Below are positions 8,914 through 19,605 of a stretch of 64,000 bases of DNA, piece by piece. The stretch is from an uncultured Bradyrhizobium sp. (GTDB lineage Bacteria; Pseudomonadota; Alphaproteobacteria; Rhizobiales; Xanthobacteraceae): NCBI RefSeq assembly GCF_947648125.1, contig NZ_CANSMR010000032.1, positions 19,651-83,650 of the forward strand, given 5' to 3'. The position numbers and the translations under genes were made by a program. Positions within the stretch are counted from its first letter, which is position 1. Each line of letters starts with the position of its first letter. The notes below the pieces were generated by a model. It had not been told where the DNA came from, did not search any database, and worked only from the letters and a program-made list of their open reading frames with translations.

Positions 8914-10125
8914 TTGGCAACGACAATAGCCGCTGACGATGAGGGGAATTTGACACGGAGCTTTGACGGCCTTCGCGTGCTCGATTTTTCGACCACGATC
9001 GCCGGACCTCATTGCACGCGGATGCTCGCCGACATGGGCGCGGAGGTGATCAAGATCGAGCCCGCCGAAGGCGAGACGATGCGGACGCGGCCGCCGGTGC
9101 GCAACCATTGCTCGACGGCGTTCGGCCAACTCAATATCGGCAAGAACAGCCTCGTGCTCGACCTGAAGTCGCCGGCCGGCGTCGAAGCCGTGCGCCGGTT
9201 GATCGCGACCGCTGACGTGCTGGTGGAGAATTTCCGCCCCGGCGTGATGCGGCGGCTCAAGCTCGACTATGCGTCGATCCGCGACATCAATCCGAAGCTG
9301 ATCTTTTGCTCGATCTCCGGCTATGGCCAGACCGGCCCGTCGGCGGAATTGCCGGCCTATGCGCCGGTGATCCATGCCGCCTCGGGCTACGAGATGGCGC
9401 ATCTCGCCTACCAACCGGGCCGCAGCCGGCCGGATTATTGCGGCATCTATCACGCCGACGTGTTGACCGGGGTCTACGCCTTCGGGGCGATCTCGGCGGC
9501 GCTCTATCAGCGCGGTGCCAGCGGCAAGGGCCAGCATATCGACGTTTCGATGCTGGAATCGATGCTGAGCCTGACCCTGAACGAGTTGCAATGGTCGCAA
9601 TTCGAGGTGAAGCAAACCCAGCGGCCGATGTTCGGTCCGATCGAAACCACCGACGGCTACGTGATGGTGGCGATCGCCAGCGAGAAGACGTTCCAGAACC
9701 TGATGCAGGTGATCGGCCGGCCCGAATGGGTGTCCGATCCGCGCTTCGCCAAATATTCCGATCGGCGGGACAATTGGGCCGGCCTGATGGAGGGCGTCGG
9801 GGCGTGGTCGCGCGCGATCAGCACGCAGGCCTGTCTTGCCGCGCTCAATGGATGTGGCGTGCCGTCGTCGGCCTATCGCACCGTGCGCGAGGCGCTCGCC
9901 GATCCGCAAATCGCCCATCGCGGCGCACTGGCCGAGGTCGAGGACGGCGGCGGCAGCTTCAAGGTGCTCAATCTGCCGTTCCGGATGTCCGGTGCTGCAG
10001 TCGGCGCGGCCAAGCGGATGTCGACGCTTGGTGAGCACACACGGTCCTATCTGAAGGAGATCGGGCTCTCCGACGATCAGATCGCAGGCTTCGCAGCGCA
10101 ACCGGCAAAAACCGTGCGCAGCTAA
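8914..10125 (+). CDS. CaiB/BaiF (class III) CoA-transferase
   Basis: A 403-residue family III acyl-CoA transferase, moving CoA between carboxylic acids. It shows the opening GLRVLDFSTTIAGPHCTRMLADMGAEVIKIE, typical of the family (nucleotide-like CoA fold), and an Asp at about 182 in YHADVLTG that matches the catalytic Asp of formyl-CoA transferase. The start is a TTG with GGAGGAA immediately upstream; no in-frame ATG is nearby. It lies 117 bases before a peptide-type ABC importer on the same strand, so the imported compound may be activated as a CoA thioester. The specific acid is unknown. Confidence 0.88.
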   Translation: MATTIAADDEGNLTRSFDGLRVLDFSTTIAGPHCTRMLADMGAEVIKIEPAEGETMRTRPPVRNHCSTAFGQLNIGKNSLVLDLKSPAGVEAVRRLIATADVLVENFRPGVMRRLKLDYASIRDINPKLIFCSISGYGQTGPSAELPAYAPVIHAASGYEMAHLAYQPGRSRPDYCGIYHADVLTGVYAFGAISAALYQRGASGKGQHIDVSMLESMLSLTLNELQWSQFEVKQTQRPMFGPIETTDGYVMVAIASEKTFQNLMQVIGRPEWVSDPRFAKYSDRRDNWAGLMEGVGAWSRAISTQACLAALNGCGVPSSAYRTVREALADPQIAHRGALAEVEDGGGSFKVLNLPFRMSGAAVGAAKRMSTLGEHTRSYLKEIGLSDDQIAGFAAQPAKTVRS

Positions 10126-10242
10126 GCCTGCGGCTTTTCATCCGTTTTACGGTCTTGTCGCGCGCGGCGATTCCGGACAAGCTGCCTCCCAACGTACGAC
10201 GATCCGGAACACCGGACGTCGCCCACCTGGGAGGGAGCATCG

Positions 10243-11784
10243 ATGAAGCTGGCCGGGCGCGCGCACGCAGTTGCGCGCATATTTCTTGTGGCGGGATTAG
10301 GTGCAGCGGCATTCGCTGCACCGGCGCATGCGCAGAAGCAGGGCGGTACGCTCACCGTCGGCCAGGAGCTGGACATCGCGGGCTTCGACCCGCTCAAGGT
10401 CGGCGTTTACGATACGTCGGCCAACACCGCGGCAGCCGCGATCTTCGACACGCTGATGACGCTCGACGAGAAGGGCGAGCCGAAGCCGAAGCTCGCGCTG
10501 TCCTGGGAGCATGCTGAGGACTTCAAGACCTGGACCATCAAACTGCGGCCCGGCGTCAAATTCCACGACGGCACGCCGTTCAATGCGCAGGCGGTGAAGG
10601 AGAATTTCGACCGCCAGAAGGATCCGGCCAACAAGTGCCGCTGCGCCTTCTACATCACCAGCATCAAGAGCGTGGATGTCATTGATGACCTCACGGTGCG
10701 CTACAATTTCAGCGACCCTGCGGTGAACTTTCCGGCGACGCAGTCGATCCAGAGTTCCAACAATGTGATGCAGTCGCCGACCGCGTGGAAGACCAAGGGC
10801 GATGATTACAATCGCAACCCGGTCGGCACCGGTCCCTACATCCTGAAATCCTGGAACGCCGGCGATCGCATGGTGCTGGAGAAGAATCCGGACTACTGGG
10901 ACAAGGGCAAGCCGTACCTCGACCGCATCATCCTGAAGCCGCTGCCGGACGCGCAGTCGCGCTTCGCCTCGCTGCAATCGGGCGAGGCCGACATCGTCTG
11001 GGACGACGAGGCCGACGCCGACAACATTATCAAGGCGCGCAAGGACACCAGTCTAACCGTGCATACCTATGAAGGCTCGGGGGCTGCAGTCGCTGCCTTC
11101 AACACCAAGGTCCCGCCGTTCGACGACGTGCGCGTGCGCCAGGCGCTGGTGATGGCGCTCGACCGCAACAAGATGTCGCAAGCGATCACCAACGGACTGG
11201 CGCGGCCGGCCAGCAATCCCTACGGCGACGGGTCCTGGGTGAAGTGCAAGGATGACGGCGCGTTGCCCTTCGATGTCGAAAAGGCCAAGGCGCTGCTCAA
11301 GGACTACGGCAAGCCGGTCGAGTTCAAGATGCTGGTCACGGCGACGCCGCGCGGCCGCACCGGCGGTCAGGTGTTGCAGCAATTCTGGAAGCGCATCGGC
11401 GCAAATATGGAGATCGAGCAGGTCGATCAGGCGACCATTCCGCCGCGCGCCTTCATGCGCCAGTTCCAGCTCACGCCGTGGCGCATCGTCGATCTCGCCG
11501 ATCCCGATCCGCAGATGTATGCCAATTTCCACACCGGCAGCCCGGTCGCGCTGGCGAACTACTCCAATCCGGAGCTCGACCGGCTGCTTGAGCATGCGCG
11601 AACCACCGCCGACGTCGCCCAGCGTACCGAGGACTATTGCGCGATCAGCCGCCTGATCAACAAGGAGGCGATCTGGTTCTGGACCTTCCAGAACACCTAC
11701 TACGCGATCTCGAGCGTGAAGGTGAAGGGCGTGCCGAAAATGTTCAACGGGGTGCTCGACGTCTCCTACGCCTGGAAGGAATAG
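10243..11784 (+). CDS. ABC transporter substrate-binding protein, peptide/opine family 5
   Basis: A 513-residue periplasmic binding protein of the extracellular solute-binding family 5 (DppA/OppA type). The signal peptide is about 1-29 (hydrophobic LVAGLGAAAFAAPAHA, cleavage after AHA). The mature part begins QGGTLTVGQELDI and has the family signature KLRPGVKFHDGTPFNAQAVK near 105 and VRQALVMALDR near 300. GGGAGGGAGC precedes the ATG. It is the first gene of an importer operon whose permeases and ATPases follow directly. Members of this family bind peptides, opines, glutathione, sugars or nickel, so the ligand cannot be named. Confidence 0.9.
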   Translation: MKLAGRAHAVARIFLVAGLGAAAFAAPAHAQKQGGTLTVGQELDIAGFDPLKVGVYDTSANTAAAAIFDTLMTLDEKGEPKPKLALSWEHAEDFKTWTIKLRPGVKFHDGTPFNAQAVKENFDRQKDPANKCRCAFYITSIKSVDVIDDLTVRYNFSDPAVNFPATQSIQSSNNVMQSPTAWKTKGDDYNRNPVGTGPYILKSWNAGDRMVLEKNPDYWDKGKPYLDRIILKPLPDAQSRFASLQSGEADIVWDDEADADNIIKARKDTSLTVHTYEGSGAAVAAFNTKVPPFDDVRVRQALVMALDRNKMSQAITNGLARPASNPYGDGSWVKCKDDGALPFDVEKAKALLKDYGKPVEFKMLVTATPRGRTGGQVLQQFWKRIGANMEIEQVDQATIPPRAFMRQFQLTPWRIVDLADPDPQMYANFHTGSPVALANYSNPELDRLLEHARTTADVAQRTEDYCAISRLINKEAIWFWTFQNTYYAISSVKVKGVPKMFNGVLDVSYAWKE

Positions 11785-11790
11785 CGTTTC

Positions 11791-12741
11791 ATGCTGTTCT
11801 TCGTCGCGCGCAGGCTCCTGTACCTGGTACCGGTGCTGATCGCGGTTTCGGTTCTCACCTTCGTGATCGCCTCGCTGTTGCCCGGCGATCTGGCGTACGT
11901 GATCCTCGGCGACCAGGCGACGCCTGAGAATGTCGCGGCCCTGCGTCACGACTTGGGGCTCGATCAGCCGATCTGGCTGCGCTATCTCGGCTGGCTGTGG
12001 CACATACTGCAAGGCGATTTCGGACGATCGTTCCGCACCGGGCAGACAGTGTGGCAGGCGGTCAGCGAGCGCGTCCCGGTCTCGTTCGAGCTGATGATCC
12101 TCGCCGAGCTGATCGGGCTTGCGATCGGCGTGCCGCTGGCGATCGCCTGCGCCGCCAAGGCGGGCTCCGCGTTCGACCGCTTCATGACCGGCTCGGCCTT
12201 CGGCATGCTGTCGGTGCCGACGTTCCTGTCCGCGATCCTCCTGATCTATTTGTTTGCGGTCGAGCTGCGCATGTTGCCGGCGACGGGCTACGTGCCGTTC
12301 ACCGAGGACCCGGTCGCCAACCTGCGCTTCATGGTGCTGCCGGCGCTGACGCTCGGGCTCGCGGAATGGCCGGGCATCATGCGCGTGCTGCGTTCCGACA
12401 TGATCGCAGCGCTTCAGGAGGACTATATCGCGCTCGCCAAGGCGAAGGGCCTGAAGCCGTCGCGCATCCTGTTCGTGCACGCGCTGAAGCCGTCGTCGCT
12501 GACCCTCGTCACCATCACCGGCATCAATATCGGCCGGCTGATCGGCGGCGCCGTGATCGTCGAATCGATCTTCGCATTGCCGGGGATCGGGCGCCTTCTG
12601 GTCGGCGCGATCTATACCCGCGACCTCATCATCCTGCAGGGCGTGGTGCTACTGGTGGCGGCGGGCTTCGTGATCATGAACTTCATCGTCGACTTGCTTT
12701 ACGCCGTGCTCGACCCGAGGATCCGCCATGGCCACGCTTGA
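11791..12741 (+). CDS. ABC transporter permease, DppB type
   Basis: A 316-residue inner-membrane permease with six predicted transmembrane helices. It opens LFFVARRLLYLVPVLIAVS, as DppB/OppB proteins do, and carries the cytoplasmic EAA-like loop DYIALAKAKGLKPSRILFVHALK near 210-235 that contacts the ATPases. It starts six bases after the binding-protein gene and overlaps the next permease by 14 bases. It forms the membrane channel with the DppC-type partner. Confidence 0.9.
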   Translation: MLFFVARRLLYLVPVLIAVSVLTFVIASLLPGDLAYVILGDQATPENVAALRHDLGLDQPIWLRYLGWLWHILQGDFGRSFRTGQTVWQAVSERVPVSFELMILAELIGLAIGVPLAIACAAKAGSAFDRFMTGSAFGMLSVPTFLSAILLIYLFAVELRMLPATGYVPFTEDPVANLRFMVLPALTLGLAEWPGIMRVLRSDMIAALQEDYIALAKAKGLKPSRILFVHALKPSSLTLVTITGINIGRLIGGAVIVESIFALPGIGRLLVGAIYTRDLIILQGVVLLVAAGFVIMNFIVDLLYAVLDPRIRHGHA

Positions 12742-13593
12742 GCTCAGCCTCGACGAGACCGAAGCGACGCCGGTGCGGCGCAGGCGCCGGCTGGGCATGC
12801 TGTTCTGGTGTGCGATCGGCTGGATGGTGCTGGTGTTCGCGGTCGCGATCTTCGCCGACTTGCTGCCGCTGCCGAGCCCGACCGACATGGACATGCTAGA
12901 GCGGCGGGCGCCGATCTCGGCCGAGCATTGGCTCGGCACCGACGGCCTCGGCCGGGACGAACTGTCGCGGCTGATCTATGGCGCACGCATCTCGCTGATC
13001 GTCGGCCTCTGCGCACCCATGATCGGCGTCACTATCGGCGGCGCGCTCGGCATCCTCGCCGGCTATTTCCGCGGCCGTTTCGGATCCTTCGTGGTCGGCA
13101 GCATGGATGTGCTGCTGGCATTCCCGCCGCTGATCCTGGCGCTTGCGGTCACCGCCTATCTCGGCCAGTCGATCTTCAACCTGACCTGCATCCTCGGCGT
13201 GCTCGGCATTCCCGCCTTCATGCGGGTGGCGCGGGCGGCGACGCTGACACTGGCACGGCGCGAATTCGTCATCGCGGCGCAGGCGCTCGGTGCCACCCAT
13301 GCGCGCATCCTGCTGCGTGAGCTGCTGCCCAACGTGCTGCTGCCGCTGCTCGCCTTCTTCCTGCTCGGCGTCGCCGTCACCATCGTGGTCGAGGGCTCGC
13401 TGTCCTTCCTCGGCCTCGGCGTGCCGCCGCCGATCTCGAGCTGGGGCAGCATGATCGGGGAGGGGCGCGAAAGCCTCGAGGTGGCGCCACAGCTCGCCTT
13501 CATTCCGGCGATCGCGATGTTCCTGACGGTGCTTTCGTTCAACCTGATCGGCGACACGATACGCGCGCTGACCGACCCGAGGCAGGGTGCGCT

Positions 13594-13597
<4 letters not shown>
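12728..13597 (+). CDS. ABC transporter permease, DppC type
   Basis: A 289-residue permease with about six transmembrane helices and the DppC-type N-terminal extension before TM1. The GTDGLGRDELSRLIYGARISL segment (about 75-95) and the loop REFVIAAQALGATHARILLRELLPN (about 180-200) are standard for the second permease of peptide-type importers. It overlaps the upstream permease by 14 bases and ends in an ATGA overlap with the first ATPase gene, so translation is probably coupled. Confidence 0.9.
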
Positions 13598-14576
<979 letters not shown>

Positions 14577-14580
<4 letters not shown>

Positions 14581-15545
14581 TGTTGCAGGCCGCACCCAAT
14601 CCGCTGATGAAGGTGGAAAACCTCGTCGTCGAATATTCGGTGGGGGGCAAGACCATCCATGCCGTCTCCGATGTCAGCCTCGAGATCGCGCGCGGCGAGA
14701 CGCTGGGGCTGGTCGGCGAATCCGGCTGCGGCAAGTCCACGCTCGGCCGCGCCGTGCTGCAATTGCGCCAGGCCGTCTCCGGCAAGGTGGTGTTCGACGG
14801 CCACGATCTCACCACCCTGAAGGGCGAGGCGCTGCGCAAGATGCGCCGGCGCGTGCAACTGATCTTCCAGGATCCGATTGCCTCGCTCAATCCACGGCGG
14901 CGGATCGGCGATATCGTTGCCGAGCCGCTGGCGATCGCGGGTGTCAAGGATCCAGAGGAACGCCGGCGGCGCGTCAGCGAGGTGCTGTCGGCGGTCGGCC
15001 TCGATCCGGCGCTGGTGAGCGGACGCCTGCCGCACGAATTCTCCGGCGGACAGTGCCAGCGCATCTGCATCGCCCGCTCGCTGGTGCTCAATCCGGAATT
15101 CGTGATCTGCGACGAGCCGGTGTCCGCGCTCGACGTTTCAATCCGTGCCCAAATCCTCAATCTGCTGGAGGAGATGAAGGCGCGTTACGGCCTGACTCTG
15201 CTGTTCATCGCCCATGACCTCGCCGTGGTGAAGGCGGTCTCGGATCGCGTCGCGGTGATGTATCTCGGAAGGCTCTGCGAGGTCGGTCCGTCGGAGCAGC
15301 TGTTTGCGCGGCCGGCGCATCCTTATACCGCGCTGCTCATCGAAGCTATCCCGGTGCCCGATCCGGATGTCCGGCCGACCACGAGCGTGCCGGTCGGGGA
15401 GCCGCCGTCGCCGATCGCGCCGCCGTCGGGCTGCCGCTTCCGCACCCGCTGCCCGCGGGCCGATGCGCGCTGCGCCAGCGAGGTGCCGGAACTGCGCGTG
15501 GTTGCGCCCGGCCAGTTCGCGGCTTGCCATCATCCGTTGATCTGA
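14577..15545 (+). CDS. ABC transporter ATP-binding protein, DppF type
   Basis: A 322-residue ATPase with Walker A GESGCGKSTLGRA, signature FSGGQCQRICIARSL, Walker B FVICDEPVSALDVS and H-loop FIAHDLAVV. The C-terminal Cys-containing extension GCRFRTRCPRADARC is typical of DppF/OppF proteins. It pairs with the upstream ATPase to drive the importer and is the last gene of the five-gene operon; about 140 bases separate it from the alcohol dehydrogenase gene. Confidence 0.9.
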
Positions 15546-15688
15546 CTAGTCACGCCTCTGAATGGTGGCGCGTTGGCCTTCGAGCGCGCTGCATGGCGGC
15601 TTGCTCGAAAATGGGGGCTTGAGCGTTTGTCCCGGGCGGGCAGGCGTGGCAAGGTCCGCCGCAAGAACAAAGCTTCGGGAGAACAGCG

Positions 15689-16759
15689 ATGAAGAGTTTC
15701 CAGGTCGTCGATTTCAATGCCCCCTTGAAAGAGGTCGATCAACCGACGCCGCAGCCGTCGGGTACGCAGGTGCTGATCAAGGTCAAGGCCGCCGGCGTCT
15801 GCCACAGCGACCTGCACATCTGGGAGGGCGGCTATGATCTCGGCCATGGCCGCAAACCGCTGTCGCTGAAGGACCGCGGCGTCTCGCTGCCGCGCACAAT
15901 GGGCCATGAGACGGTCGGCGAAATCGTCGCCTTCGGGCCCGACGTCAAGGACGCCGACAAGGGCGGCCTCAAGGTCGGGGACGTCACGCTGGCTTATCCG
16001 TGGCTCGGCTGCGGCAAATGCCCGACCTGCCTCGGCGGCGACGAGAACATGTGCGCGATCAAGCCGAATGCGCTCGGCGTCTACTGCGACGGCGGCTATG
16101 CCGATCACATGACGGTGCCGCATCCGAAATATCTGCTCAATCTCAAGGGGCTCGATCCGGTTACGGCGGCGCCTTACGCCTGCTCCGGCGTCACGACCTA
16201 CAGCGCGCTGAAGAAGGTCGAGAAGGATCTCGACACGCCGATCGTGATCTTCGGCGCCGGCGGTCTCGGCCTGATGGCGCTCTCGCTGTTGAAGGCGATG
16301 GGCGGCAAGGGCGCGATCGTGGTCGATATCGATGCGAGGAAGCGCGAGGCGGCCGAGGCGGCCGGTGCTCTCGCCACCGTCGACGGCAAGGCGCCCGACG
16401 CGTTGGAGCAGCTCATCAAGAAGGCGGGGCAGCCGATCCGGGCCGCGATCGACCTGGTCGGCAATGCCCAGACCTCGCAGCTCGGCTTCGACTGCCTGAC
16501 CAAAGGCGGCAAGCTCGTGATCGTCGGCCTGTTCGGCGGCGGCGCGACCTGGGCGCTGCCGCTGATCCCGATCAAGGCGGTCACCATCCAGGGCAGCTAT
16601 GTCGGCAATCTGCGCGAGACGGAGGAACTGCTCGACCTCGTGCGGACCAAGAAGATTCCGGCGATCCCGGTCACGCCGATGCCGCTGGCAAAGGCGAACG
16701 AGGCGCTGACCAATCTGCAGAAGGGCCAGCTCGTCGGCCGCGCGGTGCTGACGCCGTAA
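15689..16759 (+). CDS. Zinc-dependent alcohol dehydrogenase
   Basis: A 356-residue medium-chain dehydrogenase. The catalytic zinc site is seen in GVCHSDLHIWEGG (Cys) and MGHETVGEI (His-Glu). The structural zinc loop has four Cys in CGKCPTCLGGDENMC, and the Rossmann motif is VIFGAGGLGLMAL near 185. It oxidises an alcohol or reduces an aldehyde with NAD(P). A GGGAGAACAGCG precedes the ATG. It sits downstream of the peptide-type importer and may share its pathway; the substrate is unknown. Confidence 0.88.
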   Translation: MKSFQVVDFNAPLKEVDQPTPQPSGTQVLIKVKAAGVCHSDLHIWEGGYDLGHGRKPLSLKDRGVSLPRTMGHETVGEIVAFGPDVKDADKGGLKVGDVTLAYPWLGCGKCPTCLGGDENMCAIKPNALGVYCDGGYADHMTVPHPKYLLNLKGLDPVTAAPYACSGVTTYSALKKVEKDLDTPIVIFGAGGLGLMALSLLKAMGGKGAIVVDIDARKREAAEAAGALATVDGKAPDALEQLIKKAGQPIRAAIDLVGNAQTSQLGFDCLTKGGKLVIVGLFGGGATWALPLIPIKAVTIQGSYVGNLRETEELLDLVRTKKIPAIPVTPMPLAKANEALTNLQKGQLVGRAVLTP

Positions 16760-16774
16760 CGCGGCCCGGCCCAT

Positions 16775-16860
16775 CCGTCATTGCGAGGAGCGAAGCGACG
16801 AAGCAATCCATATCTCCGCAAGCGGCGGCATGGATTGGTTCGCTTCGCTCGCAATGACGG
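16775..16860. repeat. Palindromic intergenic repeat, CGTCATTGCGAGG family, copy 1
   Basis: An 86-base imperfect palindrome opening CCGTCATTGCGAGGAGCGAAG and closing CGCTTCGCTCGCAATGACGG, with a variable centre. It is one of three copies in this window (others at 37423 and 56589), always between genes. It can fold into a long hairpin with a three-base bulge. It resembles the REP/BIME-type repeats common in Bradyrhizobium and Rhodopseudomonas genomes and carries no coding capacity. Confidence 0.85.
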
Positions 16861-16893
16861 GCACAATGCTTCCTGTCGACTCCGGAGATCCCC

Positions 16894-17976
16894 ATGTCCG
16901 CCAACGACGCACTTCACATCGCAGTTCTCGGTGGCGATGGCATCGGTCCCGAGGTGATGGCGCCGGCGCTCGAAGTGCTGCGCAAGATCGAGGCGTCGTC
17001 CGGCCTCAAATTCCGCTTCACCGAGGCACCGGCCGGCGCTGGCCACTACAAGGAGACCGGCAAGTCGATGCCGGAGAGCACGGTGCGGCTGTGCGAGGAG
17101 GCCGACGCGATCCTGCTCGGCGCCTGCGGCCTGCCGTCGGTGCGCTACCCCGACAACACCGAGATCGCGCCGCAGATCGAGTTGCGGATGATCTTCGATC
17201 TCTATGCCGGCGTGCGGCCCGCGCGATTGATCCCGGGCGTGCCGAGCACGATCGTTGGCGCCGATCAGAAAGGCATCGACCTCGTCGTGATCAGGGAATC
17301 AACCGAGGGCCTGTTCGCCTCGATGGGCAAGGGCGTCGTCACCGACAGCGAGGCGCGCGAGACCATGGTGATCACGCGCCGGACCTCGGAGCGGCTGTTC
17401 GAGTTCTCGTTCCGGCTTGCCGAACGCCGCAAGGCGCGCGGCCGCGTCGGTGGCGGGCTGACCTGTGTCGACAAGGCGAACGTGTTCAAGGCGTTTGCAT
17501 TCTTCCGGAGCATCTTCGACGAGACCGCGAAGCGTCATGCCGACGTCAGGGCCGATCACCTCTACATCGACGCGGCTGCGGCTGCGCTGGTGAAGCGCCC
17601 CTGGGACTTCGACGTCATGGTGACCGAGAACATGTTCGGCGACATCCTGTCCGACCTCACCGCCGGCCTGATCGGCGGCATGGGCATGGCGCCGTCGGCC
17701 GACATCGGCGACCGCTACGCGGTGTTTCAGCCGTGTCATGGCACGGCGCCCGACATCATGGGGCAGGGCAAGGCCAACCCGACTGCGATGATCCTGTCGG
17801 CTGCGATGATGCTGGACTGGCTCGCCGACAAGCACGGTCTGGAGAGCGCCGCTGAAGCTGCCGAAAGCATCGAGCGCGCCGTCGACAAGGTCTATGCCGG
17901 CGGCATCAAGCCGTTCGAGTTTGGCGGCAGCAACGGCACCGCCGACGTCGCGAAGGCTGTGCTGGCGGCGCTTTGA
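16894..17976 (+). CDS. Isocitrate/isopropylmalate dehydrogenase family protein
   Basis: A 360-residue beta-decarboxylating dehydrogenase. It shows the N-terminal IAVLGGDGIGPEVM, substrate-site Arg residues in ELRMIFDLYAGVRPARL, the Lys in LTCVDKANVFKAF, and the metal-binding Asp cluster in MVTENMFGDILSDLTAGLIGG. The C-terminal HGTAPDIMGQGKANPTA block fits NAD-binding enzymes such as LeuB. It lies outside any leucine operon, so it may act on tartrate, homoisocitrate or a related 2-hydroxyacid rather than isopropylmalate. GGAGATCCCC precedes the ATG. Naming it leuB is not justified from sequence alone. Confidence 0.85.
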   Translation: MSANDALHIAVLGGDGIGPEVMAPALEVLRKIEASSGLKFRFTEAPAGAGHYKETGKSMPESTVRLCEEADAILLGACGLPSVRYPDNTEIAPQIELRMIFDLYAGVRPARLIPGVPSTIVGADQKGIDLVVIRESTEGLFASMGKGVVTDSEARETMVITRRTSERLFEFSFRLAERRKARGRVGGGLTCVDKANVFKAFAFFRSIFDETAKRHADVRADHLYIDAAAAALVKRPWDFDVMVTENMFGDILSDLTAGLIGGMGMAPSADIGDRYAVFQPCHGTAPDIMGQGKANPTAMILSAAMMLDWLADKHGLESAAEAAESIERAVDKVYAGGIKPFEFGGSNGTADVAKAVLAAL

Positions 17977-18028
17977 CGGCGACGAGACCGAGCCCGCCTC
18001 GATTCGGCGCGCCGGCTGAGCGGAGCCG

Positions 18029-19276
18029 TCACGGCAGCAGCGTTGCGTCGCCGTCGAACGGGCCGGCGTACCAGGCGCTCTCGTCTTCGAGGGCGCGAGC
18101 CAGGCCTTCGTCCGTCGTCTTGTAGACGAGCGGATCGGTCGGGTAAGTCCTGACGTAGGGATTCCATCTCATCAGGACCTGTCGGATATGTCCGGGCACG
18201 CCGACCAGCTCGAAGAGATGATCGCCCGAAGCGACCGCGTTCGCATAGGCCGCTTCGAGCAGCGCCTCGGTCACGTCTGAGTCATCCTGCTCCACCAGGA
18301 TGTCGGCGAGCATCGACCGTCGCAAACCTGTCTCGCGGTCGACCGCATGCAGCACGACAGCATACCCCGCCAAGCGCTGGAATCGATGGCAGCAGAGCAC
18401 GGCAACCGTCGAAGAGCTCCCAGGGAGCGTGAAGTGCCACCTGAGGGAGGCGGGACTTCGGTCGGCCAGCAACCGAGGGGCCTCGCCCAATTTGCGTCGC
18501 CACAGCGCTTCGAATTCGTCCCCGATGTCCTTCACATCGATTTCCGTTACTTTGCCGGTCAGACGGCCCCGTGGTCCGCGGCGGAGCGAATCCAAACGCA
18601 TGGCCGACGAGGCTAGGAAAGCTCCGACAGATTCCATTCCGCTCCCGACGTCGAACTTCGCTGCGAGCACCCGCGCGAACTGATGGACATCCAGGATCCA
18701 GAACAGGATCTTGTCGTAGTCGGGGTCAGGCAACGACCTCGCATGAAGGGCTTTTGATTGATTGACCACCGATGCTGTCGAGTGCGTGATGACAAGGAGA
18801 TCGACATCTCGCTGCCGAAAGAACGAAGCCAGCAGGCCGATGCAGCGCGTGCGGTACGCCGGTTCGATCACCAAGCCAGCGGCTGTCGCGGCGAATATCG
18901 TTCGGCCTTCGAGCTGGTAGAGCACGGGAATATTTCCCTGGTACCCGACAATCCCATGCTCGGTCTCCAAGACCCACCCCATGCTGGGCCGCGATTTGGC
19001 GGCGGACATCGCGGGATTTTGTCGCCAGAGCCGATCCCAGTTCTCCGGGCTGTCTTTCGCAAGGCCCCCGCGTTCCTTCAGCCTCGCGACGCTTTCGAAA
19101 TCCGCGAACCGGACCTCCCGCTGCTTCGCCGGCGCCAACGCGCTTCCGGAGAGCGTTGCCGCTTCGGCTTGAGCGGACGCAGGACGGCGCCGGCTTTTCA
19201 GGAGTCGGAGCAGGATATCGGCGGCGTGATACTTGGAGCGTGTCTGAATTTGCGCCGGCGCGCGGGTCTCCGCCAT
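18029..19276 (-). CDS. GNAT-like acyltransferase (last gene of biosynthetic cluster)
   Basis: A 415-residue cytoplasmic protein. The first half carries a GNAT-like core (GIVGYQGNIPVLYQLEG, then AAGLVIEPAYRTRCIGLLAS, a degenerate acyl-CoA/acyl-carrier pyrophosphate loop). The second half (about 230-400) contains another probable acyltransferase-like unit (HRFQRLAGYAVVLH, then MLADILVEQ) and ends in DESAWYAGPFDGDATLLP. Such double GNAT/FemAB-like proteins occur in secondary-metabolite and polysaccharide clusters. The longer ORF start at 19366 is rejected, since GGGAGGGG lies before the ATG at 19276. It starts 11 bases after the carrier-protein gene and probably moves the carrier-bound acyl group to an acceptor (inference). 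The family call is moderate. Confidence 0.55.
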   Translation of the reverse strand: MAETRAPAQIQTRSKYHAADILLRLLKSRRRPASAQAEAATLSGSALAPAKQREVRFADFESVARLKERGGLAKDSPENWDRLWRQNPAMSAAKSRPSMGWVLETEHGIVGYQGNIPVLYQLEGRTIFAATAAGLVIEPAYRTRCIGLLASFFRQRDVDLLVITHSTASVVNQSKALHARSLPDPDYDKILFWILDVHQFARVLAAKFDVGSGMESVGAFLASSAMRLDSLRRGPRGRLTGKVTEIDVKDIGDEFEALWRRKLGEAPRLLADRSPASLRWHFTLPGSSSTVAVLCCHRFQRLAGYAVVLHAVDRETGLRRSMLADILVEQDDSDVTEALLEAAYANAVASGDHLFELVGVPGHIRQVLMRWNPYVRTYPTDPLVYKTTDEGLARALEDESAWYAGPFDGDATLLP

Positions 19277-19287
19277 CAATCCCCTCC

Positions 19288-19605
19288 CTAGCCGAATGGC
19301 GGCGACGACCCGGTGGCCCCATCTCGCCACCGAGGCTGCGTCAATTGCTCGGACACGAACAGGCACAGGGGACCGATCAGCGTCATCTGTTCTGGATCGA
19401 GGTTCTCGAAATCGATCTCCCTGTCGAAGTGCTCGCCCGCCGCCATCATCATCTCGACGAAGGCGAGCGAATCGAGCGCCCCCGACAGCAGCAGGTCGTA
19501 ATCATCGGGGAGATCGCGCAGCGGACGCTGCCCGCGGTCTTGGAGCTTCTGGTTGAGGAAGGCTCCGAAGAACGCGCGGACGTCATCCGTGGTCGGACCG
19601 CTCAT
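19288..19605 (-). CDS. Free-standing acyl/peptidyl carrier protein
   Basis: A 105-residue protein of phosphopantetheine-carrier type. The four-helix carrier core includes LLSGALDSLAFVEMM, whose Ser in DSL is the probable phosphopantetheine attachment site. It overlaps the preceding adenylation gene by ATGA (start 19605, upstream stop 19602) and is followed 11 bases later by the GNAT-like gene. The frame extends upstream to 20886, but that extension is the antisense-frame shadow of the adenylation gene. It probably carries the amino acid activated by the upstream enzyme. A short basic/Gly C-terminal tail follows the domain. Confidence 0.85.
   Translation of the reverse strand: MSGPTTDDVRAFFGAFLNQKLQDRGQRPLRDLPDDYDLLLSGALDSLAFVEMMMAAGEHFDREIDFENLDPEQMTLIGPLCLFVSEQLTQPRWRDGATGSSPPFG

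Noticed and set aside
8737-10101. Long N-terminal extension of the glgA frame (minus strand)
   Set aside because: It runs antisense to the CoA-transferase gene, has an Arg/His/Gly-rich shadow composition, and the GlgA fold begins at the TTG start near 8736.
16775-16860. Insertion sequence or MITE with target duplication
   Set aside because: No transposase and no clear flanking target-site duplication; reported as a palindromic repeat only.
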